From Nakamurella flava (GTDB lineage Bacteria; Actinomycetota; Actinomycetes; Mycobacteriales; Nakamurellaceae): a stretch of 64,000 nt of DNA. The stretch covers positions 372,001 through 436,000 of the forward strand of contig NZ_SZZH01000006.1 of the NCBI RefSeq assembly GCF_005298075.1, in the 5' to 3' direction. The stretch's first letter is position 1; the number at the start of each line of letters is the position of its first letter. The translations under genes and the position numbers were made by a program. Under the pieces are notes generated by a model. The model ran no database searches. It worked only from the letters and a program-made list of their open reading frames with translations, and was not told where the DNA came from. Below, piece by piece: positions 7,987 to 16,380 of this stretch.

Positions 7987-8694
7987 TCACGGAAGCTGAC
8001 CGGTTTCGGTGACTTCGTCCGCGATGTCCCTGAGCTTGCGATTGAGGGCCGAGCTGGCCAGGCGCAGCCGGTCGAACGCCTCGTCGGCGGTGATGCGGTG
8101 CGCGTACATCAGGATTCCGACGGCATTGCCGATGACGCGGCTGGTGGCCAGAGCCCGGTCCAGGTTGATGGCCTTGTCGGTCTGCCGGGTCAACATCAGC
8201 AGCACCTGGGCGTGAGCGGCGAACAGGGTGACGACGTCCACCGCCTCCGGGGCGAACACGTGGGTCTCGGTGCTGTACAGGTTGAGTGCGGCCCGCACCG
8301 GCGCCGGGTGGATGGTCAGGGACAGCAGCGACCTGATGGGCGTCCGGGCAGTCACCCGGGCGCCGAAGATCGGCCAGTCGTGGCTGGTCCGCAGATCTCC
8401 GGCCAGGAAGACGCCGTCGTGACGGGCGGCGTCCACGCATGGCCCCTGCCGTAGCTCGTACTGCAGGTCATCGGCTTCCGACACCAGGGGATCGGTGGCC
8501 GCGATGGTGACGAAGCGGCTGTCGTCATGGCCGGCGACCTGGGTGATGCCGGCCCAGGCGCAGAACGGCACACTCTGCCGGGCCAGGTGCACGACGTCGT
8601 TCAGGGCGGTGTCGATGTCCTGCGTCCGGAACAGGCGGAGACTGAGCGCCCTGAAGTCCTCCGCCAGGGCTGCGGACATCATCTGATCGATCAT
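7987..8694 (-). CDS. GAF and ANTAR domain RNA-binding regulator
   Basis: 235 residues: an N-terminal GAF domain (about residues 15-160) and a C-terminal ANTAR domain (about 175-228). The ANTAR part has the features ALATSRVIGNAVGILM and ITADEAFDRLR. ANTAR proteins bind paired RNA hairpins and prevent transcription termination; the GAF domain would gate this by a ligand or redox signal. The ATG at 8694 is chosen over 8772 because GGGAGG lies 5-6 bp before it. The RNA target is not evident. Confidence 0.85.
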   Translation of the reverse strand: MIDQMMSAALAEDFRALSLRLFRTQDIDTALNDVVHLARQSVPFCAWAGITQVAGHDDSRFVTIAATDPLVSEADDLQYELRQGPCVDAARHDGVFLAGDLRTSHDWPIFGARVTARTPIRSLLSLTIHPAPVRAALNLYSTETHVFAPEAVDVVTLFAAHAQVLLMLTRQTDKAINLDRALATSRVIGNAVGILMYAHRITADEAFDRLRLASSALNRKLRDIADEVTETGQLP

Positions 8695-9175
8695 GGCGAC
8701 CTCCCAGCGGAGTCGACGGCAGGAACTCCTGGCACCGTCACGCCCAAGGCCGCTGGGTTCAACCCGGGTCATCGCGAACCCTACCCATCATCGGTACCCG
8801 GGCATACCGGCAGCCGGGGCTGGCGGACGGCATCGCCGGCCCACCGGATCGCCGCGACCGGCCGATCGTGATTCGCATAAGACTTCCGAGCGGACTCATG
8901 GGCACAAGCAGTGAACGTGACCAACCCGGATGGCGGCGATATCGAGCCGGATTCGGGTCGCGGCGGCCGAAGGTGGGGTGGGCGGAGTCGCCGGTCGGAC
9001 GAATCGGATGGGAGACCACCGATGCGGAAGAATCGGGCAAAAGTCGGTGGGGGGAGAACCTCGATCGCCGCCGCGCCGCCGCCGACCGCCCGGACGACGG
9101 CCCTGTCCCCGGACGGGCGACGTACTGTCGCTGCGGGCCGCGACAGCGGGGTAGTCGGATCGGGGGGGGGCAGCG
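8695..9175. other. 480-bp intergenic region upstream of the recombinase
   Basis: No convincing gene is present. It should contain the promoter of the GAF-ANTAR gene on the minus strand. At its right end it contains a TACTGT -10-like box (9123-9128), an inverted repeat with arms 9125-9131 and 9140-9146, and a run of nine G (9162-9170) just before the recombinase start. Confidence 0.5.
9125..9146. promoter_or_regulatory. Inverted repeat before recombinase gene
   Basis: CTGTCGC and GCGACAG are perfect 7-bp arms with an 8-bp spacer, 30 bp before the recombinase start and overlapping a TACTGT -10-like box. It could be an operator for the recombinase operon or a recombination core site. Confidence 0.4.
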
Positions 9176-10411
9176 GTGACCGCACTCGACGAGCGGACCG
9201 AGGTCCTGACCTCTCGTCGGCTCCTCGATCTGGTCGACACCGTGATCGACACCGAGCGGCTCGACCTCACGGCCTCGTCGCTCGCGAACGCCACGACCGA
9301 TCCCGAGCCTCGCCCGGCCCCCCTGGACGTCAGCCGGGCCTGGGAGGCGGTCGACCCCGCATCCGCCCCCGCCACCCTGGCGGCCTACCGCGCGGACTGG
9401 ACCCGGTTCACGCGCTGGTGCGTCGAGCACGGCCGACCGGCGCTGCCGGCGGCACCGGCCGTGGTCGCGGAATACCTGACGGCCGTCGGTCGACCGGCCG
9501 GCTCGCGAGCGTGTGCCCCCAGCACGCTGGTCCGGTGGGTCTCGGCCATCAACAAGGTGCACCTGGCCCACGGGATGACTCCACCCGGTCAATCCGCGCC
9601 GGTCCGCAGCATCCTGGCCGAGGCGCGACAGGCCCGCGACGCGGGCGCCCCCCGCTCGGCGCCACTGGCCCTGGACGACCTGCGAGCGATGCTCGCGGCC
9701 ATCGAGCCCGAGCGCGCGGTCTGGCCCACGGCCGTCGCCGCCCGCCGGGACACCGCCCTGCTGCTGCTCGGCTTCGCGGGCGCACTCCGCCGGTCGGAGC
9801 TCATCGAGCTGACCCTGGCCGACGTCACGATCGAGCCCGCGGTGGGGCTGCGCATCCGCGGCGGCGGGGCCGGTCATCGGCGCGATCGTCCCGTTCGGAT
9901 GCTGCCGTTCGGACAGGACCCGGTAACCTGCGCGCCCTGTGCGTGGACGGCGTGGCGCCAGATCCTCGACGCCTGGGACGGCGCCGACCCCGCCGGTGGC
10001 CGCCGGGCCGTCCTGGTCGAGTTGCATCGGCGCCCTGGCGGGGAACGGCCGGGGCACGTCTGCCGGGACGCCGTCCTGGAGCCGGTCGGCCGCGACGCGC
10101 CCCGGGCGCAGCGGTCCCTGTTTCCCGGCGTCCACCGGTCCGGTGCGATCGCCGGTACCGCGATGACCGGCGAGGCCGTCCGCAAGATGGTGCGCCGCCG
10201 AGCCCAGGGCGCCGGGGTGACCGAACCACCGGGCGCCAGCCTGGGCGCACACTCCCTGCGTTCCGGGTTCATCACCGAAGCGCTCCGGCGCGGGGCCGAT
10301 CCGCGGGCCGTCATGGCGCAGACCGGTCACCGCGATCTCGCCGCCGTACAGGCCTACGCCCACCGCGTCGCCCCGCCGCCGGCCGACGCCGTCGCCCTGC
10401 TCGACCTGTGA
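9176..10411 (+). CDS. Tyrosine recombinase with CxxC/HxC motif
   Basis: 411 residues. The core-binding domain spans about residues 60-155 and the catalytic domain about 165-410. The tyrosine-recombinase residues are all present: Arg205 (GALRRSEL), His359-x-x-Arg362 (HSLRSGF), His385 (TGHRD) and Tyr394 (AYAHRV). Between boxes I and II lie Cys252-x-x-Cys255 and His294-x-Cys296, a likely metal site that also occurs in the two degenerate relatives in this window. The GTG start follows a G9 tract. The gene overlaps the next by 4 bp (GTGA), so the two are translated together. No excisionase, att duplication or phage gene is nearby, so this is not an obvious prophage integrase. Confidence 0.85.
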   Translation: MTALDERTEVLTSRRLLDLVDTVIDTERLDLTASSLANATTDPEPRPAPLDVSRAWEAVDPASAPATLAAYRADWTRFTRWCVEHGRPALPAAPAVVAEYLTAVGRPAGSRACAPSTLVRWVSAINKVHLAHGMTPPGQSAPVRSILAEARQARDAGAPRSAPLALDDLRAMLAAIEPERAVWPTAVAARRDTALLLLGFAGALRRSELIELTLADVTIEPAVGLRIRGGGAGHRRDRPVRMLPFGQDPVTCAPCAWTAWRQILDAWDGADPAGGRRAVLVELHRRPGGERPGHVCRDAVLEPVGRDAPRAQRSLFPGVHRSGAIAGTAMTGEAVRKMVRRRAQGAGVTEPPGASLGAHSLRSGFITEALRRGADPRAVMAQTGHRDLAAVQAYAHRVAPPPADAVALLDL

Positions 10412-11490
10412 ACGCCGGCCCACCACGGGCGCGACTGCGTCCGTTGCCGGAACCGCCGCCGCAGCGGGCGCGGACGCCGCGGCCCGTCGGTACCGTGCCG
10501 CCGCGCTACGCCCAGAGCTGGGCGCTGTTCGCCGACTGGTGCGCCGCCGCCGGTCGGTCCGCGTTGCCGGCCGACCCGGCCACCGTGCTGACGTTCCTGC
10601 AGGCGTGCCCGGCGGCGGTGCCGACCCAGCGTCGCCGGGTGGTGGCGATCGACCACCACCACGTCGCCGCCGGGCAGGCCCCACCGGGCGACGACGACGA
10701 CGTCCGCGCGGCGGTGGGCCGCCCGCCCGGTGAGCCGCCCTGGGTCGCGCCGGATCGGGCCGGCGTCGACGCTGCGCTGCGGACCCTGCCATCACACGGG
10801 TTCACCCGCGGCCTGTTCGGCCGGCGGGACCGGGCCCTGCTCGTGCTGGCCGCGGTCGCCGGTCTGCCGTACCGGACGATCGCCGGATCGACCGCTGCCG
10901 ACCTGCATCACGAACCCGGAACGGGCACGGTCGCGGTGGCCATCGGCCGACGTCGACGCGTGATCGTGCCGGTCGAGAACGCCCTGCTCTGCCCGGCGTG
11001 CGCGCTGACCCGGTGGGCGGAGACGCACGCCGTCCTGACCCGGCAGATCGCCACCCGCGCCCTGGCCGCCCATCTCCGCGCCGTCGCGCCGGTCACCGAC
11101 ACCGACGACCACCACTGCCGGCGGCCGGTGTCCTTCGCGGTCGGCCCGGTCCCGCTGTTCCCGCCGATCGACCAGTGGGGGCACGTCGCCTTCCCGCAGA
11201 CCCCCCTGAGCCCCCACGCCGTCTCCCGGCAGACCCGCACCCTGCTCGCCGGTGACGTCAGCGAGCACCGGGACGTCCCGGTCGTCACGGTGGAAGAGCA
11301 GTCGGTCCCCCCGACGGCGCCCGAGCCGGCTGCCCCGACCTACGGCCGGGCCGAGCGGGACGAGGCGTGGAACCGCCGCCGGGCCGACCTGCACCGGTTG
11401 TCCGGGGTGGCCGACGAGCTGGACGAGGTCGAACGCCGGGCCGCCGAGCTGAACCGCCGGGTCGAGGAGTTGCTCGGGCAGCTGCTCTGA
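10408..11490 (+). CDS. Catalytically degenerate tyrosine-recombinase paralogue
   Basis: 360 residues from a GTG overlapping the recombinase stop. Residues ~33-94 match the recombinase core-binding domain (W..F..WC...GR.ALPA, ending in PPG). Residues ~137-280 match its catalytic fold (FGRRDRALLVLAAVAGL, CPACALTRW). The box-I arginine is Pro154, and the HxxR, His and Tyr boxes are absent. Instead the protein ends in an Arg/Glu/Leu heptad segment (about 329-360) predicted to be a coiled coil. Cys195/Cys198 and His235/Cys237 keep the putative metal site; PPIDQW is at 252-257. It probably binds DNA or the active partner without cutting. I know of no named family. Confidence 0.7.
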   Translation: MNAGPPRARLRPLPEPPPQRARTPRPVGTVPPRYAQSWALFADWCAAAGRSALPADPATVLTFLQACPAAVPTQRRRVVAIDHHHVAAGQAPPGDDDDVRAAVGRPPGEPPWVAPDRAGVDAALRTLPSHGFTRGLFGRRDRALLVLAAVAGLPYRTIAGSTAADLHHEPGTGTVAVAIGRRRRVIVPVENALLCPACALTRWAETHAVLTRQIATRALAAHLRAVAPVTDTDDHHCRRPVSFAVGPVPLFPPIDQWGHVAFPQTPLSPHAVSRQTRTLLAGDVSEHRDVPVVTVEEQSVPPTAPEPAAPTYGRAERDEAWNRRRADLHRLSGVADELDEVERRAAELNRRVEELLGQLL

Positions 11491-11747
11491 CCTGCGACGC
11501 GAGGCGAACGGCAAGTATATCCGCTGATCGGTAGATCTATTCCGTCATGCGGATTAGCGTCGGTGCATCGGTTCGGCCGGTTCGATGGAGAACCAGCCCG
11601 GCCCGGGCGTTCGCCGCCCGGCCGACACTCGCGGACCGAGCACCGGAACCGGCGCCGACGCAGCTGCTGCGCCGGCCGGACACCCGCCGTTCGCCTGACC
11701 CGGCGATGTCCAGCCCGTCCCGGATGGCCCTCTTCCGAAGGAGCAGG
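11491..11747. other. Upstream region of the NCS1 transporter
   Basis: 257 bp. The first 60 bp are unusually AT-rich for this window (around 11512-11550, including a palindromic AGATCT) and are the likely promoter/operator region of the transporter operon. An in-frame upstream ATG at 11547 extends the transporter ORF but encodes Arg/Pro-rich sequence with no family likeness. Confidence 0.4.
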
Positions 11748-13226
11748 ATGGCTGTGGTCGATGTGGTGCCGGCGTCCCAGGACCGGATCAGCCCGCGGTT
11801 GTACAACGCGGATCTGGCCCCCACCCAGCGGGCCGGCCGCCGGTGGAACTCGTACAACATCTTCACGCTGTGGGCCAACGACGTCCACAGCCTCGGCAAC
11901 TACGCGTTCGCCATCGGCCTGTTCGCCCTCGGTCTCGGCGCGTGGCAGATCCTGCTCGCCTTTCTCGTCGGCGCCGTCCTGCTCTTCGGCCTGCTCAGCC
12001 TGTCCGGTTTCATGGGCGAGAAGACCGGGGTGCCGTTCCCGGTGATGAGCCGGATCGCGTTCGGCATCCACGGCGCGCAGATCGCCGCGGTCGTCCGCGG
12101 CGGCGTGGCCATCGTCTGGTTCGGCGTGCAGACCTACCTCGCCTCGGTCGTGCTCAGAGTGCTGCTCGTGGCCCTTTTCCCGGGCCTGGACGCGATGGAC
12201 CAGAACAGCATCCTGGGTCTGTCGTCCCTGGGCTGGATCGCCTTCGTCGCCCTGTGGATCGTGCAGGTCGTGATCGTCAGCTTCGGCATGGAGATGATCC
12301 GCAAGTACGAGGCGTTCGCCGGACCGGTCATCCTGGGCAGCATGTTGGCCATCGCCGTGTGGATCTTCTTCTCGGCCGGCGGATCCATCGCCTTCTCCAC
12401 CGACAACGCCCTGACCGGCGGCGAGATGTGGCGGGAGATCTTCGTCGGCGGAGCCCTGTGGGTCGCGATCTACGGCACGTTCGTCCTGAACTTCTGCGAC
12501 TTCACCCGCAACGCGGTCGGCCGGTCGGCGATCACCCGGGGCAACTTCTGGGGCATCCCGCTGAACATGCTGTTCTTCGGGGCCATCGTCGTCGTGCTGG
12601 CCGGCGGCCAGTTCAAGATCAACGGCCAGATCATCGGCAGCCCGGCCGACATCGTGCAGACGATCCCGAACACGGTCCTGCTGGTGCTGGCCTGCCTCGC
12701 GCTGCTGCTGGTCACCATCGCCGTCAACCTGATGGCGAACTTCGTGGCCCCGATCTACGCCCTGACCAACCTGTTCCCGACCAAGCTGAACTTCCGCCGC
12801 GCCGCCCTGGTCAGCGCCGTGATCGGCCTGGTCATCCTGCCGTGGAACGTCTACAACAACCCGACCGTCATCGTGTACTTCCTCGGCGGTCTGGGCGCGA
12901 TCCTGGGCCCGCTGTTCGGCGTGATCATGGCCGACTACTGGCTGGTCCGAAAGGCCCGGGTCAACGTGCCCGACCTGTACACCGAGTCGCCGGACGGCGA
13001 GTACCACTTCACCCGCGGCTTCAACCCCAGGGCCATCGCCGCCCTGATCCCCGCGGCCGCCATCGCCATCGTGATCGCCATCGTGCCGGCCTTCCACGCC
13101 CTGGCCGGGTTCTCCTGGTTCATCGGCGCAGGCCTCGGGCTCGGCTTCGCCCTCCTGCTGGCCGATCGCCGTCGACCGGTCAGCGAGGTCTCGGGCGAGT
13201 CGATCGCCGTTCCCAGCGTTCACTGA
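11748..13226 (+). CDS. NCS1-family nucleobase/hydantoin/allantoin transporter
   Basis: 492 residues with about twelve membrane segments. NCS1 signatures are clear: LYNADLAPT near the N-terminus, RRWNSYNIFTLWANDVHSLGNYAFA in TM1, GGALWVAIYGTFVLNFCDFTR, and YYNN-like VYNNPTVIVYFLGG near the end. The family imports purines, pyrimidines, hydantoins or allantoin with Na+ or H+. The start ATG at 11748 has GAAGGAG 6 bp upstream. A racemase of the hydantoin type follows after 64 bp, suggesting import of a hydantoin or allantoin-like ring compound. Confidence 0.9.
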   Translation: MAVVDVVPASQDRISPRLYNADLAPTQRAGRRWNSYNIFTLWANDVHSLGNYAFAIGLFALGLGAWQILLAFLVGAVLLFGLLSLSGFMGEKTGVPFPVMSRIAFGIHGAQIAAVVRGGVAIVWFGVQTYLASVVLRVLLVALFPGLDAMDQNSILGLSSLGWIAFVALWIVQVVIVSFGMEMIRKYEAFAGPVILGSMLAIAVWIFFSAGGSIAFSTDNALTGGEMWREIFVGGALWVAIYGTFVLNFCDFTRNAVGRSAITRGNFWGIPLNMLFFGAIVVVLAGGQFKINGQIIGSPADIVQTIPNTVLLVLACLALLLVTIAVNLMANFVAPIYALTNLFPTKLNFRRAALVSAVIGLVILPWNVYNNPTVIVYFLGGLGAILGPLFGVIMADYWLVRKARVNVPDLYTESPDGEYHFTRGFNPRAIAALIPAAAIAIVIAIVPAFHALAGFSWFIGAGLGLGFALLLADRRRPVSEVSGESIAVPSVH

Positions 13227-13290
13227 CGACTATTTCCTCGCGTTCCCCTCGCGTTCCCCGCACCACCCCGCCCCCGAAGGAGACCGCGCC

Positions 13291-14064
13291 GTGCGCATCC
13301 TGGTCGTCAACGTCAACACCACCGAGTCCATGACCGCCGCCATCGGACTCAGTGCGGCCGCCGCCGCGTCCCCGGGCACCGAGATCGTCCCGCTCACCCC
13401 GCTGTTCGGCGCCGAATCCGTGGAGGGCAACTACGAGAGCTACCTCGCGGCCATCGCGGTCATGGAGACGGTGCGGGCCTACCCCGAGCCGTTCGACGCG
13501 GTCATCCAGGCCGGCTACGGCGAGCACGGCCGGGAGGGTCTGCAGGAACTGCTGACCGTGCCGGTCGTCGACATCACCGAGGCCGCGGCCAGCACGGCCA
13601 TGTTCCTCGGCCACAAGTACTCCGTCGTCACGACGCTGGACCGCACGGTGCCGCTCATCGAGGACCGGCTCAAGCTCGCCGGCCTGGACGCCCGGTGCGC
13701 CTCGGTGCGGGCCAGCGGCATGGCCGTGCTCGATCTCGAATCCGACCCGGCGGCGGCGGTCGAGGCCATCGTCACCGAGGCCGAACGGGCCGTCCGCGAC
13801 GACCGGGCCGAGGTCATCTGCCTGGGCTGCGGCGGCATGGCCGGTCTGACCGAGCAGGTCATCGAACGCACCGGGGTGCCGGTGGTGGACGGGGTGGCCG
13901 CGGCGGTGACCATCGCCGAGTCGCTCGTCCGGCTCGGGCTCACCACCTCCAAGAGCCGCACGTACGCCCCGCCCCGTCCGAAGCGGATCGTCAACTGGCC
14001 GCCGACGGCCGCCCCCGGGTTCGTGCTGGCCGACGACCCGCACGCCGCGGCGGCGATGGCCTGA
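13291..14064 (+). CDS. Hydantoin/allantoin racemase-like protein (Asp/Glu racemase superfamily)
   Basis: 257 residues beginning MRILVVNVNTTESMT, the hallmark of the hydantoin racemase branch. The second active-site loop is intact (ICLGCGGMAGL). The first, which in characterised members carries Cys before F-G-D/E, reads QAGYGEHGRE, so Gly replaces Cys. A true two-cysteine racemase mechanism is therefore unlikely unless another residue serves. The gene lies behind an NCS1 transporter and before a convergent GntR regulator, which supports a role in catabolism of hydantoin-like compounds. No hydantoinase or carbamoylase gene is in the window. Confidence 0.75.
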   Translation: MRILVVNVNTTESMTAAIGLSAAAAASPGTEIVPLTPLFGAESVEGNYESYLAAIAVMETVRAYPEPFDAVIQAGYGEHGREGLQELLTVPVVDITEAAASTAMFLGHKYSVVTTLDRTVPLIEDRLKLAGLDARCASVRASGMAVLDLESDPAAAVEAIVTEAERAVRDDRAEVICLGCGGMAGLTEQVIERTGVPVVDGVAAAVTIAESLVRLGLTTSKSRTYAPPRPKRIVNWPPTAAPGFVLADDPHAAAAMA

Positions 14065-14073
14065 CCCCCCGCT

Positions 14074-14099
14074 GACGGGCCGCCGACGAGCGGCCCGTC
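14074..14099. terminator. Bidirectional hairpin terminator
   Basis: Perfect 10-bp arms GACGGGCCGC (14074-14083) and GCGGCCCGTC (14090-14099) with a 6-nt loop, between convergent racemase-like and GntR genes. Confidence 0.7.
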
Positions 14100-14105
14100 C
14101 GGTCA

Positions 14106-14837
14106 TCAGGTCTCGACGGTCAGCCCACCGGTCGCCGGCAGGTGGGCGACGATGCCCTCCAGGGTGCGGGAGTGCCGCTCGGCCGCCGCCAGCAGCCGTT
14201 CGGCGTCCCGGGCGGCGAAGGCGTCCGCCATCTCGCGGTGGTCGTCCTGCAGGCTGCGCCGGGTCTCCGGCGGCGTGTGCCGCATCAGCTGGAACGGCTC
14301 GGTGAGATTCCACGCCGACTCCAGCATCGCCAGCAGTCGGTGCATCTGCGAGGAGGTGACCAGCGCGGTGTGGAACCGTCGGCTGCCCTGCTGATAGCCC
14401 GGGCCGTCCTCGGCCATTCCGTCGAGATCGGCCAGCGCGGCCCGGACCTCGGCGTCGTGCTCGTCCCCGGCGTGGGCGACCGCCGCGCCGAGGGCCGCGT
14501 TCTCCAGCACCCGCCGGACGACGTACAGCTCCTCCAACTCGGCCCGGGTCAACGAGGTGATCGTGTAACCGGCCCGGGGCCGGTGGTCGACCAGCCCCTC
14601 CCCGACGAGCGTCTTGAGTGCCTCGCGGACCGGGATCCGGCTCACCGAGAACAGCGCCGCCACGTCGTCGACGGGGATGGCCGTCCCGGGGACGGCGCCC
14701 CCGGCCAGGATGACCTGCCGCAGCTCCGCGACGATCTGCTCGGAGGACGGTCCCACCCCGCCCCGCAGTTGGCGCAGCAGATCGGTCTGGGCGGCCCGCT
14801 CGGCGGGGGGCAGGGGGCGCAGTGACACGTCGATCAT
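14106..14837 (-). CDS. GntR-family (FadR/FCD type) regulator
   Basis: 243 residues. The N-terminal winged helix (about 33-100) has FSVSRIPVREALKTLVGEGLV. The C-terminal all-helical FCD effector domain (about 105-230) contains the metal-ligand type residues D/N and His seen in HTALV, DDHREM and ERHSRTLE. Such regulators repress catabolic operons and release DNA on binding a carboxylate-type ligand. By position it probably controls the convergent NCS1 transporter/racemase operon. The ATG at 14837 begins at the normal distance from the HTH. Confidence 0.85.
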   Translation of the reverse strand: MIDVSLRPLPPAERAAQTDLLRQLRGGVGPSSEQIVAELRQVILAGGAVPGTAIPVDDVAALFSVSRIPVREALKTLVGEGLVDHRPRAGYTITSLTRAELEELYVVRRVLENAALGAAVAHAGDEHDAEVRAALADLDGMAEDGPGYQQGSRRFHTALVTSSQMHRLLAMLESAWNLTEPFQLMRHTPPETRRSLQDDHREMADAFAARDAERLLAAAERHSRTLEGIVAHLPATGGLTVET

Positions 14838-14884
14838 CTTGCGCCAGCGCGGGTCGTCCCGCTTGCACGGCCGGGTGCGCCCGT

Positions 14885-15961
14885 TCAGTGCGGTCGGCGC
14901 TCGAACCGTTCCACCCCGGCCAGCAGCGTCAACTGGACGGCCGCGACCACGGCTCCGAGGAACTGGTCGAGGTAGAAGATCAGACCGGTGGCCACCGTCA
15001 GCGAGAGCAGCAGGCCGATGCGGGCCAGGCCGATCGCCCGGTCGGTCCGGCCCCGCGCGAGCGCGACCGCCGCGATGAGCAGCAGGACACCGACCAGACC
15101 GTCGGCCACGGCCCGGACGACCACGAACACCACGCCGGTCAGGTCGTCGATCTCGATACCGGTGAACTCGTTCGCCGTCCGGACGATGTCGCTCACCGAC
15201 CGGTCGACGAGGTCGACGGCGACCACCGCGACGACCACCAGATCGGCCAGCGCCAGCAGGCCGACGACCACGAAAGCCGCCAGAAGCAGACGGCGCAGCC
15301 GGGCCTGGGTCAGCAGCCGGTCCGTCCGTCGGCCGAGCCGCTCGACGAAACGTCGGAGCCGGCCGGGCGGATCGACCGGCGGCAGGACGTCCTTCGTGAC
15401 GGCATCGGCCAGCGCGCCGGCCAACGGGATGAGCTCGGTCCGGTCCTGCTGGTCCCGGGCCGACGTCAGGCGCCGGCACAGTTCGGCCTGCTCGGACTCG
15501 TCCAGCCGGCCGTCGACCGCGTCGCCGAGCAGCTCCAGCGCGGCGTGCAACTGGGTGCGCGTGCTCGGCCGGCGGCGACCCCGCACCCGCACGTACAGCC
15601 AGACCGTCAGCAGGAAGACGGCCCAGATGACGGGGGCTGCCGGTTGGAAGAAGTAGTCGTAGTCGACGGTGACGAGCTTGCCGACCTCGTCGATGAACAG
15701 GCCGACGCCGACCCCGGTCAGCAGGGCCGACCAGGTCAGGGCCCGTTCGTTGACGATCAGCAGGGGCAGCAGCGCACCGACGAACAGCAGCAGGCCGCCC
15801 CACAGGGCGTGCGAGAAGTGCAGGGTCTCGCCGCCGACCTGGGGATAGCCGGTCAGGGCCAGGTAGGCGCGGGTGAGCAGGACCGATCCGCCGAATCCGA
15901 GCAGGGTCAGCCGCAGGTAGCGGTCGGCGTCGCGTCGCCGCACCCAGTGGGAGTGGCTCAC
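14885..15961 (-). CDS. Multi-pass membrane protein of unknown function
   Basis: 358 residues. Four or five hydrophobic segments lie in residues ~15-125, then a soluble Arg/Asp-rich segment (~130-220) with EQAELCRRL, and further hydrophobic segments at ~222-345. An acidic pair in FIDEVGKLVTVDYDYFF within the first membrane block is notable. I do not recognise the family. The gene ends 47 bp before the GntR start on the same strand. Confidence 0.65.
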   Translation of the reverse strand: MSHSHWVRRRDADRYLRLTLLGFGGSVLLTRAYLALTGYPQVGGETLHFSHALWGGLLLFVGALLPLLIVNERALTWSALLTGVGVGLFIDEVGKLVTVDYDYFFQPAAPVIWAVFLLTVWLYVRVRGRRRPSTRTQLHAALELLGDAVDGRLDESEQAELCRRLTSARDQQDRTELIPLAGALADAVTKDVLPPVDPPGRLRRFVERLGRRTDRLLTQARLRRLLLAAFVVVGLLALADLVVVAVVAVDLVDRSVSDIVRTANEFTGIEIDDLTGVVFVVVRAVADGLVGVLLLIAAVALARGRTDRAIGLARIGLLLSLTVATGLIFYLDQFLGAVVAAVQLTLLAGVERFERRPH

Positions 15962-16097
15962 CCGCCCGGCCCGGACCCGGTTCGTGCTGCGCGTGCGTGC
16001 ATCTCGACCCCCTCAGGGCCGCTGCGGGCCCGCCGTTGTGGTCAGTCTGCGGGCAGTTCCGTCTGCATGTCCGGTGACGTGCCCCGTCGTGGGCCAT

Positions 16098-16123
16098 GTT
16101 TCGTGTTCGGTGACCCGGGTCAT
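16098..16123 (+). promoter_or_regulatory. Candidate SigB/SigF-type promoter
   Basis: GTTT (16098-16101) is followed after 15 nt by GGGTCAT (16117-16123), close to the GTTT-N14-16-GGGTAT consensus of actinobacterial general-stress sigma factors. It lies 37 bp before the small acidic protein gene. Confidence 0.5.
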
Positions 16124-16159
16124 TGTCCAGCCGAGGTTTTCGACGACGAGGGAGACACC

Positions 16160-16378
16160 GTGAGCAAGTCCGACCGGGACGACGTGAACAAGACCGGCAA
16201 GACCGCCGACCACAGCGCCGGGGACAGCCGGGAGCCCTTCAGCGAGGAGGGTGGTCCCGACGCCCGTCACGCCAAGACCCATGACGTGGCCCGCGAGCAG
16301 GCGACCAACTCCGAGCCGCAGACCGAGGAGACCGACGAGTTCGCCGACGACCTCGAGCGGGACAACCGCACCAGCTGA
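16160..16378 (+). CDS. Small acidic, hydrophilic disordered protein
   Basis: 72 residues from GTG 16160 with GAGGGAG 6 bp upstream. The composition is almost entirely charged and polar (Asp, Glu, Lys, Thr, Ser) with no hydrophobic core, so it should be intrinsically disordered and cytosolic, like hydrophilin or stress-protectant proteins. The upstream GTTT-N15-GGGTCAT promoter fits that idea. No named family is recognised. The convergent EamA gene ends 3 bp after its stop. Confidence 0.65.
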   Translation: MSKSDRDDVNKTGKTADHSAGDSREPFSEEGGPDARHAKTHDVAREQATNSEPQTEETDEFADDLERDNRTS

Positions 16379-16380
16379 GT

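Noticed and set aside
9176-11490. Prophage or integrative element
   Set aside because: A recombinase is present, but no excisionase, phage structural gene, conjugation gene, tRNA or flanking repeat supports a mobile element.
14822-16378. 518-codon plus-strand frame
   Set aside because: Only the last 72 codons, after GTG 16160, form the plausible small acidic protein; the rest is antisense to a membrane protein gene.
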